From contig JBQTIB010000108.1 of assembly GCA_052389435.1 (NCBI GenBank), positions 1 to 19,617 on the forward strand: a DNA stretch of 19,617 nt, given 5' to 3'. A program made the translations under genes and the position numbers. Origin of the DNA: JBQTKD01 sp052389435 (GTDB lineage: Bacteria > Actinomycetota > Actinomycetes > Sporichthyales > Sporichthyaceae). Shown one piece after another: positions 8,101 through 15,380 of this stretch (positions are counted from its first letter, which is position 1; each line of letters opens with the position of its first letter). Under the pieces are notes generated by a model. That model searched no databases. It saw only the letters and a list, made by a program, of their open reading frames with translations, and was not told where the DNA came from.

Positions 8101-8136
8101 TTGGCGCGGGCCCGCGACCCTCGTAGCTTCTGGCCA
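8101..8136 (+). promoter_or_regulatory. Candidate promoter giving a leaderless mRNA
   Basis: TTGGCG (8101-8106) and TAGCTT (8124-8129) are separated by exactly 17 bases. The expected start, six to seven bases after the -10 box, falls on the A of the ATG at 8136. There is no ribosome binding site between the -10 box and the ATG. This is the arrangement of leaderless transcripts, which are common in actinobacteria. Confidence 0.6.
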
Positions 8137-9434
8137 TGCGCACGCACGCGGTGGTTCTCGGGGCGAGCATGGGCGGACTGTTGGCCGCGCGGGCGCTCGC
8201 CGACTCCTTCGACACGGTGACCGTTCTGGAGCGCGACGCGCTCGCGTCGGACACGACGACGCGCCGCGGCGTTCCGCAGGGCGTGCACATCCACGTGCTG
8301 CTGCCGTCCGGGTCCCAATTGCTGGAGCGGATGTATCCGGGACTGCTCGCGGACCTCGAGGCCGACGGCGTCCCGGTCGTGCGCAACCTGAACCGGATGA
8401 CCTTCGCGCTCAACGACCACACGTTCTGCCGCGACGTCCCGCTGCCCGCGCCGCTGTACCTGGCCAGCCGGCCCTACCTCGAGGCGCAGGTTCGGGAGCG
8501 CACCCCCAAGAACGTGACGCCGCGTCAGGGCTTCGCGGAGGGCCTGTCGACCGACGGTGCCCGGGTGCGCGGCGTGCGTCTGGACGGGGGAGCGGAGCTC
8601 GCGGCCGATCTCGTGGTGGACGCGACCGGCCGCACCGGCCGCACGCCGACGTGGTTGGCGGAGGCCGGGCTGCCGGTACCGGCCGAGGACCGACTCGACG
8701 TGGACCTCGCCTACGTCACCGCGCACCTTTCGATGCCCGATCTGCCCGCCGACTTCGAGGTCGCGTTCGCGGCCGGGTCGAGCCCGCGGCGCCCGTGGGG
8801 CATCGGTCTGCTGCGCCAGGAGCGCGACCTGTGGCTGCTGACCGCGTACGGGTACGCGGGCCACCACCCGCCCACCGACCCCGACGGCCTGATCGCCCTG
8901 GCCAGGCAGGTCATGCCGGACCGCTGGGTCGAGGCAGTGCTCGGTGCCACCTGGCCCGAGCAGCTCCACCGCACCCGCTACCCGCAGGCCGTGCGTCGTC
9001 GATACGACCGCATGCGCGACCTGCCCGAGGGCCTCGTCGTGGTCGGCGACGCCCTGTCCAGCTTCAACCCGATCTACGGCCAGGGCATGACGCTGGCCGC
9101 CCTCGACGCCCACGCGCTGCGCAAGGCGCTGCGGGGACCGGACCAGGGCCTGGCCAGGCGGTACTACGCCGCCTCGAAGTCGGCGGTCGAGAACGCGTGG
9201 CAGTTGGCCTCCGGCGGGGACCTCGCCTACGACACGGTCCCCGGCCCGCGGCCGAAGCACCTGACCGTGCTCAACGGCTGGGTGGAACAGGTGCTGACCA
9301 CCGTCGAACGCGACCCGGTGGTCGCGGCCGCGTTCCTCGACGTCGCCTGGCTGCTGGCCGCCCCGACCAAGCTGTTCTCGCCCGGGGTGGTGGCCCGCGT
9401 CGCGAAGGACGTCCGGGCCCGCCGCGCTAGCTGA
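8136..9434 (+). CDS. FAD-dependent oxidoreductase/monooxygenase-like protein
   Basis: Probable flavoprotein of the PHBH/UbiH-like FAD-binding group. The N-terminal dinucleotide-binding motif VVLGASMGGLLAARAL (6-21) is followed by VLERDAL, with the Glu expected to bind the FAD ribose. RRGVPQGVHIHVLLPSG is a family segment. VVDATGRTGRTP occurs near the middle. GDALSSFNPIYGQGM (about 304-318) is the second FAD-binding motif, with the conserved Gly-Asp. Relatives include uncharacterised actinobacterial oxidoreductases and polyketide epoxidases, so the reaction and substrate are unknown. The 432-residue length is usual. The ATG at 8136 has no ribosome binding site and lies at the predicted transcription start. 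The 3' end overlaps the convergent secreted-protein gene by 8 bases. Its placement beside the nitrilase may be coincidental, since each gene seems to have its own promoter. Confidence 0.85.
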   Translation: MRTHAVVLGASMGGLLAARALADSFDTVTVLERDALASDTTTRRGVPQGVHIHVLLPSGSQLLERMYPGLLADLEADGVPVVRNLNRMTFALNDHTFCRDVPLPAPLYLASRPYLEAQVRERTPKNVTPRQGFAEGLSTDGARVRGVRLDGGAELAADLVVDATGRTGRTPTWLAEAGLPVPAEDRLDVDLAYVTAHLSMPDLPADFEVAFAAGSSPRRPWGIGLLRQERDLWLLTAYGYAGHHPPTDPDGLIALARQVMPDRWVEAVLGATWPEQLHRTRYPQAVRRRYDRMRDLPEGLVVVGDALSSFNPIYGQGMTLAALDAHALRKALRGPDQGLARRYYAASKSAVENAWQLASGGDLAYDTVPGPRPKHLTVLNGWVEQVLTTVERDPVVAAAFLDVAWLLAAPTKLFSPGVVARVAKDVRARRAS

Positions 9435-10248
9435 GACGCCGGACCTCGACGAGGTCGAGCAGCGCGCCGATGCCCGGGTCGTGGTCCGGCTGCGGGGCGC
9501 CGGCGAAGACCAGGCGGGTGGTGGCGGAGGTCGCCGTCACCTCGAGCACCGTCCGGCGCCAGTAGGCGGCCTGCGAGGCCACCGGGTCCAGGCGCATGGT
9601 GCTGGTGCCGAAGACGACGTCGAAGGCGCTGCCGTGCAGGCCTCCGTTGGGGTTGGCGGAGTACAGGAAGGAGAGCCGGTAGGTGACGCCCGGCTCGGTC
9701 GCGACGTCCTGGTAGAAGCTCGACGGGGCGTCGGAGGCCAGTTCCGCGTACTGCGTGCCGCCGTTCTGGGGCGGGGAGTAGAGCTGGTTCTGGATCTCCA
9801 TGCCGCGGCCGGTGGTCTCGGTCCAGCCGGGGATCGCGTCGAAGGTGCCGACGAATCCGGTCTGCGGGGCGCCCGGGTCCTCGAAGCTGCCGTTGCGCAC
9901 GAGGTTCGGCGCCGTCGGATCCGGCTGCACGAGCGGAACGGCCATCTCCATCGAGCCCTCCTCGTAGGTGTCCTGCGGGGCCGCGGGAGCCGGGGCGGGA
10001 GCGGGAGCCGCCGGGGCCGGGGCCGGAGCGGCGGCGGGGGCCGGAGCGGGCGCGGGGGCCGGGGCGGGCGCGGGCTTCTCCTTGCCCACCACGGGGGAGA
10101 GCAGGCCGCGCACCGACGGGTCGCCACTGTCCGACGGGGTCGCGATGGCGGGCGAGACCGCGGTCAGCGCCAGTAGCACCGAGCCGGCGCCCGCCAACAC
10201 CGCAACGTTCCGCCGACCGCGCAGACGACAGAGAGACAGACCAGCCAT
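9427..10248 (-). CDS. Secreted protein with Pro/Ala tether and DUF642-like domain
   Basis: This is the only gene on the minus strand. Its 273 residues start with a Sec signal peptide: RLRGRR is followed by a hydrophobic core (about 14-34), with probable cleavage after Ala36 (AIA-TP). A Pro/Ala-rich low-complexity stretch (58-92) looks like a cell-wall-spanning or spacing tether. Residues about 114-273 resemble a DUF642/galactose-binding-like beta-sandwich: NLVRNGSFEDPG, AIPGWTE, GGTQYAELASD, FYQDVATEPGVTYRLSFLYS. Such domains bind polysaccharides or other surface ligands in known cases; the ligand here is unknown. No catalytic motif is seen. ATG 10248 is preceded on its strand by GGGGG at about eight bases. 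There is no LPXTG or other sorting motif, so it is probably released or loosely wall-associated. Confidence 0.82.
   Translation of the reverse strand: MAGLSLCRLRGRRNVAVLAGAGSVLLALTAVSPAIATPSDSGDPSVRGLLSPVVGKEKPAPAPAPAPAPAPAAAPAPAPAAPAPAPAPAAPQDTYEEGSMEMAVPLVQPDPTAPNLVRNGSFEDPGAPQTGFVGTFDAIPGWTETTGRGMEIQNQLYSPPQNGGTQYAELASDAPSSFYQDVATEPGVTYRLSFLYSANPNGGLHGSAFDVVFGTSTMRLDPVASQAAYWRRTVLEVTATSATTRLVFAGAPQPDHDPGIGALLDLVEVRRLS
9973..10077 (-). repeat. Pro-Ala low-complexity repeat in the secreted protein
   Basis: About 35 codons alternate Pro and Ala (PAPAPA with occasional AA), giving near-tandem GGCGCC/GGAGCC-like DNA units. The repeat lies between the signal peptide and the folded domain. It is prone to length change. 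Confidence 0.8.
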
Positions 10249-10381
10249 CGTGAACCCCCGAACATTTGTGACCGATGGTGCCCAAGTGACACAACGTGCC
10301 TGTCAGGTATCGAATCGGGCATACCGGTCGGCTGTCGAGCGCCGTTCACCCGTCCGGACGCACCCCCGCGCCGGGGAATTT

Positions 10382-10410
10382 CGAAGGTGACGCCTTCGGT
10401 TTTCGTCTTT
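10382..10410 (+). terminator. Terminator-like hairpin upstream of rpmE
   Basis: CGAAGG (10382-10387) pairs with CCTTCG (10393-10398) around TGACG and is followed by GTTTTCGTCTTT, a T-rich tract that stands out in this GC-rich DNA. It lies about 95 bases before rpmE in the divergent spacer. It could stop transcription running antisense to the secreted-protein gene, or attenuate an rpmE leader. The stem is only six base pairs. Confidence 0.4.
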
Positions 10411-10503
10411 GCGTGCCATTGCCGGCAGACTTGCCCGGTTCCGGTTCACGTCCGACGCATCAGTTGCGACGACCCGGGGCCACGAACCGCTGAGGAGCAC
10501 ACC

Positions 10504-10716
10504 GTGAAGTCCGAGATCCACCCCGCGTACCACGCGACCGAGGTCACCTGCACCTGCGGCGCCACGTTCTCCACGCGCAGCACCGCGAAGAACGGCGTCA
10601 TCCACGCCGACGTCTGCTCGCAGTGCCACCCCTTCTACACCGGCAAGCAGAAGATCCTCGACACCGGCGGCCGCGTCGCCCGCTTCGAGAAGCGGTTCGG
10701 CAAGAAGGACAAGTAG
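10504..10716 (+). CDS. rpmE: 50S ribosomal protein L31 (zinc-binding type)
   Basis: A 70-residue large-subunit ribosomal protein, bL31. It begins KSEIHPAYH, as in the family, and has four cysteines (16, 18, 38, 41) in CTC and CSQC arrangements that bind zinc, so this is the zinc-containing form. The C-terminus is basic (RFEKRFGKKDK). The GTG at 10504 is chosen because it starts the conserved N-terminus and follows GAGGAG (10492-10497) by six bases; longer open frame upstream is not conserved. The gene is closed by a strong terminator. In relatives rpmE follows rho directly, but here about 3.5 kb separates them. Confidence 0.97.
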   Translation: MKSEIHPAYHATEVTCTCGATFSTRSTAKNGVIHADVCSQCHPFYTGKQKILDTGGRVARFEKRFGKKDK

Positions 10717-10724
10717 CTCCACGG

Positions 10725-10773
10725 CGCCGGCGCCCCCGCTCTTCCAGCGGAGGGGCGCCGGCGTTTGTCGTTT
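10725..10773 (+). terminator. Intrinsic terminator after rpmE
   Basis: A long GC-rich stem (left arm 10725-10740, right arm 10746-10763, loop CTTCC) with one bulge is followed by TTTGTCGTTT. It begins eight bases after the rpmE stop. This is the clearest terminator in the window and separates rpmE from prfA. Confidence 0.88.
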
Positions 10774-10869
10774 CGTAGGGTCGGGTCCGCGAACGAGTCG
10801 AGCGCGAGCCGGTGCACCGTGGCCGGCGCGGGCGGCGAGTGAGCCGAGACAGCACAGCGGGGAGTCCTG

Positions 10870-11946
<1,077 letters not shown>

Positions 11947-11948
11947 GC

Positions 11949-12788
11949 GTGGGCACGGCTCCACTGGCGGCGACCGTCGCCGCCGCCGCCGAGCGCCTGG
12001 CTGCGGCCGATGTGGCCTCGCCGCGCTTCGACGCCGAGGAACTCGCCGCCTTCGTCCTCGGCGTCGAGCGCAGCCAACTCCCGCGCTACGACCACATCGA
12101 CGCCGAGCGCTACGGCGCGCTGATCGAGGCGCGGGCGGCCCGTCGTCCGCTGCAGCACCTGACCGGGGTGGCCCACTTCCGGCACGTCTCGCTCGCGGTG
12201 GGTCCGGGCGTGTTCGTGCCGCGCCCGGAGACCGAGGTGATGGTGGGTCAGATCGTCGAGTACGTGAACGGCCTCGACTCCGCACTCGTGGTCGATCTCG
12301 GAACCGGCTCGGGGGCCGTGGCCCTCGCGATCGCCTCGGAGTGCCCGCGGGCGGTCGTGCACGCCGTCGAGGTCGACCCGGGGGCACACGAATGGGCCAG
12401 TCGCAACCTTGCCGGTTCCGCGGTCGTGCTCCACCTCGCGGACCTGGCCACGGCCCTGCCGGAGTTGGACGGCAGCGTCGACGTGGTGGTCAGCAACCCG
12501 CCCTACATTCCGCACGACGCCTGGGAATCGGTCGCCCTCGAGGCCCGCGACCACGACCCGTCGGCCGCGCTCTGGGGCGGCGGGAGCGATGGGCTCGACG
12601 CCATCCGCGCCGTCGAGCGTCGAGCCGCCCGTGCCCTACGGCCGGGGGGTCTGGTGGCCGTCGAGCACGCCGACGTGCAGGGGGAGTCCGCGCCGGCGGT
12701 GTTCCGAGCCGGCGGCCGGTGGCGCGCCGTGGCCGACCATCGCGACCTGGCCGGGCGCGATCGGTACGTAACCGCCTATCGCATATGA
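11949..12788 (+). CDS. prmC: Peptide chain release factor glutamine N5-methyltransferase
   Basis: A SAM-dependent enzyme that methylates the GGQ glutamine of release factors. The 279-residue protein has the substrate-contacting segment GPGVFVPRPETE (85-96), SAM motif I VDLGTGSGAVAL (115-126), an acidic motif around AVEVDPGA, and the catalytic NPPY (183-186, in VVSNPPYIP). An N-terminal helical domain (1-75) is typical. GTG 11949 starts two bases after the prfA stop and uses AGGAGGA (11936-11942) inside prfA, so the two are tightly coupled. A stem-loop follows its stop codon. Confidence 0.95.
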   Translation: MGTAPLAATVAAAAERLAAADVASPRFDAEELAAFVLGVERSQLPRYDHIDAERYGALIEARAARRPLQHLTGVAHFRHVSLAVGPGVFVPRPETEVMVGQIVEYVNGLDSALVVDLGTGSGAVALAIASECPRAVVHAVEVDPGAHEWASRNLAGSAVVLHLADLATALPELDGSVDVVVSNPPYIPHDAWESVALEARDHDPSAALWGGGSDGLDAIRAVERRAARALRPGGLVAVEHADVQGESAPAVFRAGGRWRAVADHRDLAGRDRYVTAYRI

Positions 12789-12792
12789 CATG

Positions 12793-12817
12793 TTCCTCGG
12801 CGAGGCGCGCCGAGGAG
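12793..12817 (+). terminator. Stem-loop after prmC
   Basis: TCCTCGGCG (12794-12802) pairs perfectly with CGCCGAGGA (12808-12816) around AGGCG, four bases after the prmC stop. No T tract follows, so it may be a T-less terminator or an mRNA 3'-end stabiliser. Confidence 0.45.
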
Positions 12818-12830
12818 ACTGGCGGTTAAC

Positions 12831-12900
12831 TGCGTGGACCGCCTACCGTTCCCTCCGATTCAAACGGCTCCACGCACCTGTTTCGGACGGCTCCACGCAC
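12831..12900. repeat. Direct repeats with an inverted partner before tsaC
   Basis: ACGGCTCCACGCAC occurs exactly at 12864-12877 and again at 12887-12900, a 23-base spacing of about two helix turns. The octamer TGCGTGGA at 12831-12838 is the reverse complement of TCCACGCA inside both copies. A TACCGT -10-like box (12844-12849) lies between the inverted copy and the first direct copy. Such spaced repeats fit a regulator bound on one face of the DNA, or alternative RNA hairpins in the tsaC leader. Confidence 0.5.
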
Positions 12901-12930
12901 TGTTGCGACGGCAGAGAGGCCTCATCGGTT

Positions 12931-13578
12931 ATGTCGCAGTCCTTCGACTGCGCCGATCCCGGCGCTCGCACCGAGGGCCTCGCGGCCGCGGCGGCCGCGG
13001 TCGGACGGGGCCAGTTGGTCGTGCTGCCCACCGACACGGTCTACGGCGTCGGCGCGGACGCCTTCTCCGCGGAGGCGGTGGCCCGCCTGCTCGCCGCCAA
13101 GGGTCGCGGACGAGACATGCCGGTGCCGGTCCTGATCGGCTCCCAGCGGACGCTCGACGGCATCGCCGCCCTGGTGCCAGACGTCGCGCGCGACCTGGTC
13201 GCAGCCTTCTGGCCGGGCGCGTTGACCATCGTGTGCCACCAGCAGCCCTCGCTGCGCTGGGACCTCGGCGACGCCCGGGGCACCGTGGCCGTGCGCATGC
13301 CGGAACACCCGGCGGCGATCGAGCTGTTGCAGGCCACCGGCCCGCTCGCGGTCAGCAGCGCCAACGTCTCCGGTCGCCCGCCCGCGACCGACGTCGACGA
13401 GGCGCTCAAGCAGCTCGGCGACCTCGTGGAGGTCTACCTCGACGGCGGTCCGTGCCTGGACTCCGTGCCGTCCTCCATCGTGGACGTCACCGGCGAGCGC
13501 CCGCGCCTGCTGCGCGCGGGTGCGCTCTCGGCGGCGGCCCTGCGCGCCGTCGCCCCGGACCTGCAGGCGTCCGAGTGA
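12931..13578 (+). CDS. tsaC: L-threonylcarbamoyladenylate synthase (Sua5/YrdC family)
   Basis: It makes threonylcarbamoyl-AMP from threonine, bicarbonate and ATP, the first step of the t6A37 modification of ANN-decoding tRNAs. The 215-residue protein shows VLPTDTVYGVGADAF (31-45), KGRGRDMPVPVLI (57-69), FWPGALTIV (93-101), VAVRMPEHP (119-127) and SSANVSG (142-148), all family signatures. It is a single YrdC domain without the Sua5 C-terminal domain. ATG 12931 is chosen because homology-like sequence begins shortly after it; the frame stays open to 12790 but encodes unconserved sequence across the repeats. The ribosome binding site is weak (AGAGAGG about 11 bases upstream). The stop overlaps the next gene by GTGA. 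The corresponding mycobacterial gene is Rv1301. Confidence 0.93.
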   Translation: MSQSFDCADPGARTEGLAAAAAAVGRGQLVVLPTDTVYGVGADAFSAEAVARLLAAKGRGRDMPVPVLIGSQRTLDGIAALVPDVARDLVAAFWPGALTIVCHQQPSLRWDLGDARGTVAVRMPEHPAAIELLQATGPLAVSSANVSGRPPATDVDEALKQLGDLVEVYLDGGPCLDSVPSSIVDVTGERPRLLRAGALSAAALRAVAPDLQASE

Positions 13579-14210
13579 GGCAGGACCCCTCGTTGACCCG
13601 ACCGGGTCGATTCCGAGTGCTGTTCGTTTCCACCGGAAACGTCTGCCGATCGCCGCTGGCCGAGCGCATCGCCGAACAGCAGCTCACCCGCGCCCTCGGC
13701 ATCGAGGCGGACCTGTTCCGGTGGGCCAGCGCCGGTACCTGGGGCCACGACGGCGCGCCGATGGAACCGAACGCGCGCACCGTTCTGCACGAGCGCGGCG
13801 CGCGCGAGGAGGGCTTCGTCGCCCGTGAGCTCGTTCACGAGCACGTCGTCCTCGCCGACCTGGTCCTGACCGGCTCCCGCGAGCAGTGCGGGCAGGTGCG
13901 CCTGTTCGACGGACACGCCGCCCGGCGGGCGTTCTCGATGCGGGAGTTCGCCCGGCTGGCGCGCCAGGTGCGTCCCGGGAGCCTTCCGGGCTCGGCCACG
14001 GCTCGAGCCCGGGGCCTGGTCGAACGTGTCGCGGACCTGCGCGACCGCGCCGGGCAGTCGCGGTCCTCCGACGACATCGCCGACCCCTACGGCGCTCCGC
14101 TGCACGTGTTCCGCCTCTGCGCGCAGGAGATCACCGAGTGCGTGGGGACGTTCGTCGCGCACGTTGCGAACTCCGACGGGGGCCGGATGCGCGAGGAACT
14201 GCTCGGCTAG
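13575..14210 (+). CDS. Low-molecular-weight tyrosine phosphatase-like protein with Ser at the nucleophile position
   Basis: The fold is recognisable: RVLFVSTGNVCRSPLAER (14-31) is the phosphate-binding loop of low-molecular-weight phosphatases and arsenate reductases. SAGTWGHDGAPM follows, and the general-acid loop Asp-Pro-Tyr (170-172) is near the C-terminus. The usual loop is C-x-G-N-x-C-R-S with the first Cys as nucleophile. Here that position is Ser19 (codon TCC), while the second Cys (24), Arg25 and Asp170 are kept. It may therefore be a phosphate- or phosphotyrosine-binding pseudophosphatase, or use another mechanism. Length is 211 residues. GTG 13575 overlaps the tsaC stop (GTGA); TTG 13593 is an alternative start. 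Its position between tsaC and wecA suggests a link to envelope glycan synthesis, but that is only context. Confidence 0.8.
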   Translation: MRQDPSLTRPGRFRVLFVSTGNVCRSPLAERIAEQQLTRALGIEADLFRWASAGTWGHDGAPMEPNARTVLHERGAREEGFVARELVHEHVVLADLVLTGSREQCGQVRLFDGHAARRAFSMREFARLARQVRPGSLPGSATARARGLVERVADLRDRAGQSRSSDDIADPYGAPLHVFRLCAQEITECVGTFVAHVANSDGGRMREELLG

Positions 14211-14246
14211 GACGCGGCGTGGTGCCGGGACGGCCCGCAGGCCCGA

Positions 14247-14259
14247 AATAATGGGGGCG
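14247..14259 (+). promoter_or_regulatory. Candidate -10 box and leaderless start for wecA
   Basis: AATAAT (14247-14252) is a rare AT-rich patch six bases before the GTG at 14259, so transcription could begin on the start codon. The -35 is not clear. The G run between the box and the GTG is too close to be a normal ribosome binding site. Confidence 0.35.
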
Positions 14260-15380
14260 TGCGTGAGTACCTGCTCACCCTGCTCGTGGCGGCTGCCGCG
14301 ACCTACCTGACCACCGGCCTGATTCGGCACTTCGCCGTCGGCGTCGGTGCGATGACCGAGGTCCGCGACCGCGACGTGCACTCGGTGCCGATTCCCCGCC
14401 TCGGCGGCATCGCCATGCTCATCGGCGTCATCGCCTCGGTCCTGGTGGCCTCCCAGCTGCCCTTCCTCGAGACCGAACTGTTCGCCAACTCCCGCGACCC
14501 GTGGGCGCTGGTCGTCGGCGGGATCCTGATCTGCCTTCTCGGCGCCGTGGACGACCGCTGGGGGCTGGACGCCCTGACCAAGTTCGCGGGTCAGGTCCTC
14601 GCGGCGGGCGTCATGGTCGTCATGGGCATCCAGATGACCTACCTGCCCGTTCCGGGGACGACCATCGTGCTGGACTCCACCTCGAGCATCCTGCTCTCGG
14701 TGCTGATCGTGGTGGCCACCGTCAACGCGGTGAACTTCGTCGACGGCCTCGACGGCCTGCTCGCCGGCATCGCCCTGTTCGCGGCGCTGGCGTTCTTCTC
14801 CTACACCTACCTGCTGGCCGTCGAGCAGGGCTTCGATCGCGCGCTGTCCCCGTCGCTGTTCTCCGCCGTGCTCGCCGGGATCTGTCTCGGCTTCCTACCG
14901 CACAACTTTTTCCCCGCGCGGATCTTCATGGGCGACTCCGGCTCGATGCTGATCGGGCTGATCCTCGCCGCGTCCACCGTCAGCTTCGCCGGGCAGATCG
15001 ACTTCGGGGCCGTCGACGACAGCCAGAACCTCTCTCCGTTTCTGCTGCCGCTGCTGCTGCCCATCGCGGCGATCGCGGCGCCGTTCCTGGACATGATTCT
15101 CGCGATCGTTCGCCGCACCAGGTCCGGCCGTTCGCCGTTCGCGCCGGACAAGCTGCACCTGCACCACCGACTGCTGGAGATCGGCCACTCCCACCGCCGC
15201 GCGGTCCTGATCATGTACTTCTGGTCGGCGCTCATCGCGTTCGGCGTCGTCGGGCTCTCGCTGCTTTCCGCGGTCTCCTGGGTTCTCGCGGGACTGGCCG
15301 TGCTGACCGTGCTCGGCGTCGCCCTGTTGCGCGGGCCGCTGCGTGCGGTGCCGGTCGGCGGGTCGGACCTCGACACGTGA
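14259..15380 (+). CDS. wecA: Prenyl-phosphate GlcNAc-1-phosphate transferase (WecA/MraY family)
   Basis: A polytopic membrane enzyme that moves a sugar-1-phosphate from a UDP-sugar to a polyprenyl phosphate, starting cell-wall linker or polysaccharide synthesis. In mycobacteria the gene at this locus (Rv1302) makes decaprenyl-diphospho-GlcNAc for the arabinogalactan linker. The 373 residues contain about ten or eleven hydrophobic segments. Cytoplasmic motifs are DDRWGLD (98-104), NAVNFVDGLDGL (156-167), FMGDSGS (223-229) and HLHHR (300-304). The His-rich motif separates WecA-type enzymes from MraY. GTG 14259 has no normal ribosome binding site. UDP-GlcNAc as substrate is inferred from family and position. 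Confidence 0.93.
   Translation: MREYLLTLLVAAAATYLTTGLIRHFAVGVGAMTEVRDRDVHSVPIPRLGGIAMLIGVIASVLVASQLPFLETELFANSRDPWALVVGGILICLLGAVDDRWGLDALTKFAGQVLAAGVMVVMGIQMTYLPVPGTTIVLDSTSSILLSVLIVVATVNAVNFVDGLDGLLAGIALFAALAFFSYTYLLAVEQGFDRALSPSLFSAVLAGICLGFLPHNFFPARIFMGDSGSMLIGLILAASTVSFAGQIDFGAVDDSQNLSPFLLPLLLPIAAIAAPFLDMILAIVRRTRSGRSPFAPDKLHLHHRLLEIGHSHRRAVLIMYFWSALIAFGVVGLSLLSAVSWVLAGLAVLTVLGVALLRGPLRAVPVGGSDLDT

Noticed and set aside
4841..8422. 1193-residue open frame on the minus strand across rho and the nitrilase gene
   Set aside because: It is antisense to two clearly conserved proteins, has an Asp/Val/Ala/Arg-rich shadow composition, and shows no motif. In very high GC DNA stop codons are rare, so long antisense frames are expected.
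9973..10077. Alternating repeat near 10 kb considered as a CRISPR array or tandem non-coding repeat
   Set aside because: There are no spacers, and the units encode Pro-Ala in frame within a secreted protein. It is coding low complexity.
9481..10176. Plus-strand Gly/Arg-rich frame of 231 residues opposite the secreted-protein gene
   Set aside because: The minus-strand reading has a signal peptide and a folded-domain pattern. The plus-strand product is only the complement of the Pro/Ala repeat and domain codons.
10266..10294. TTGTG...CACAA and repeated GTGAC upstream of the secreted-protein gene, considered as a Crp-like site or riboswitch
   Set aside because: The arm spacing does not match the Crp consensus, the match is short, and I cannot align the region to any riboswitch core.
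12790..12930. Upstream ATG giving a 47-residue extension of TsaC
   Set aside because: The extension has no conserved character, crosses the prmC stem-loop and the direct repeats, and begins almost on the prmC stop. The family N-terminus fits ATG 12931.
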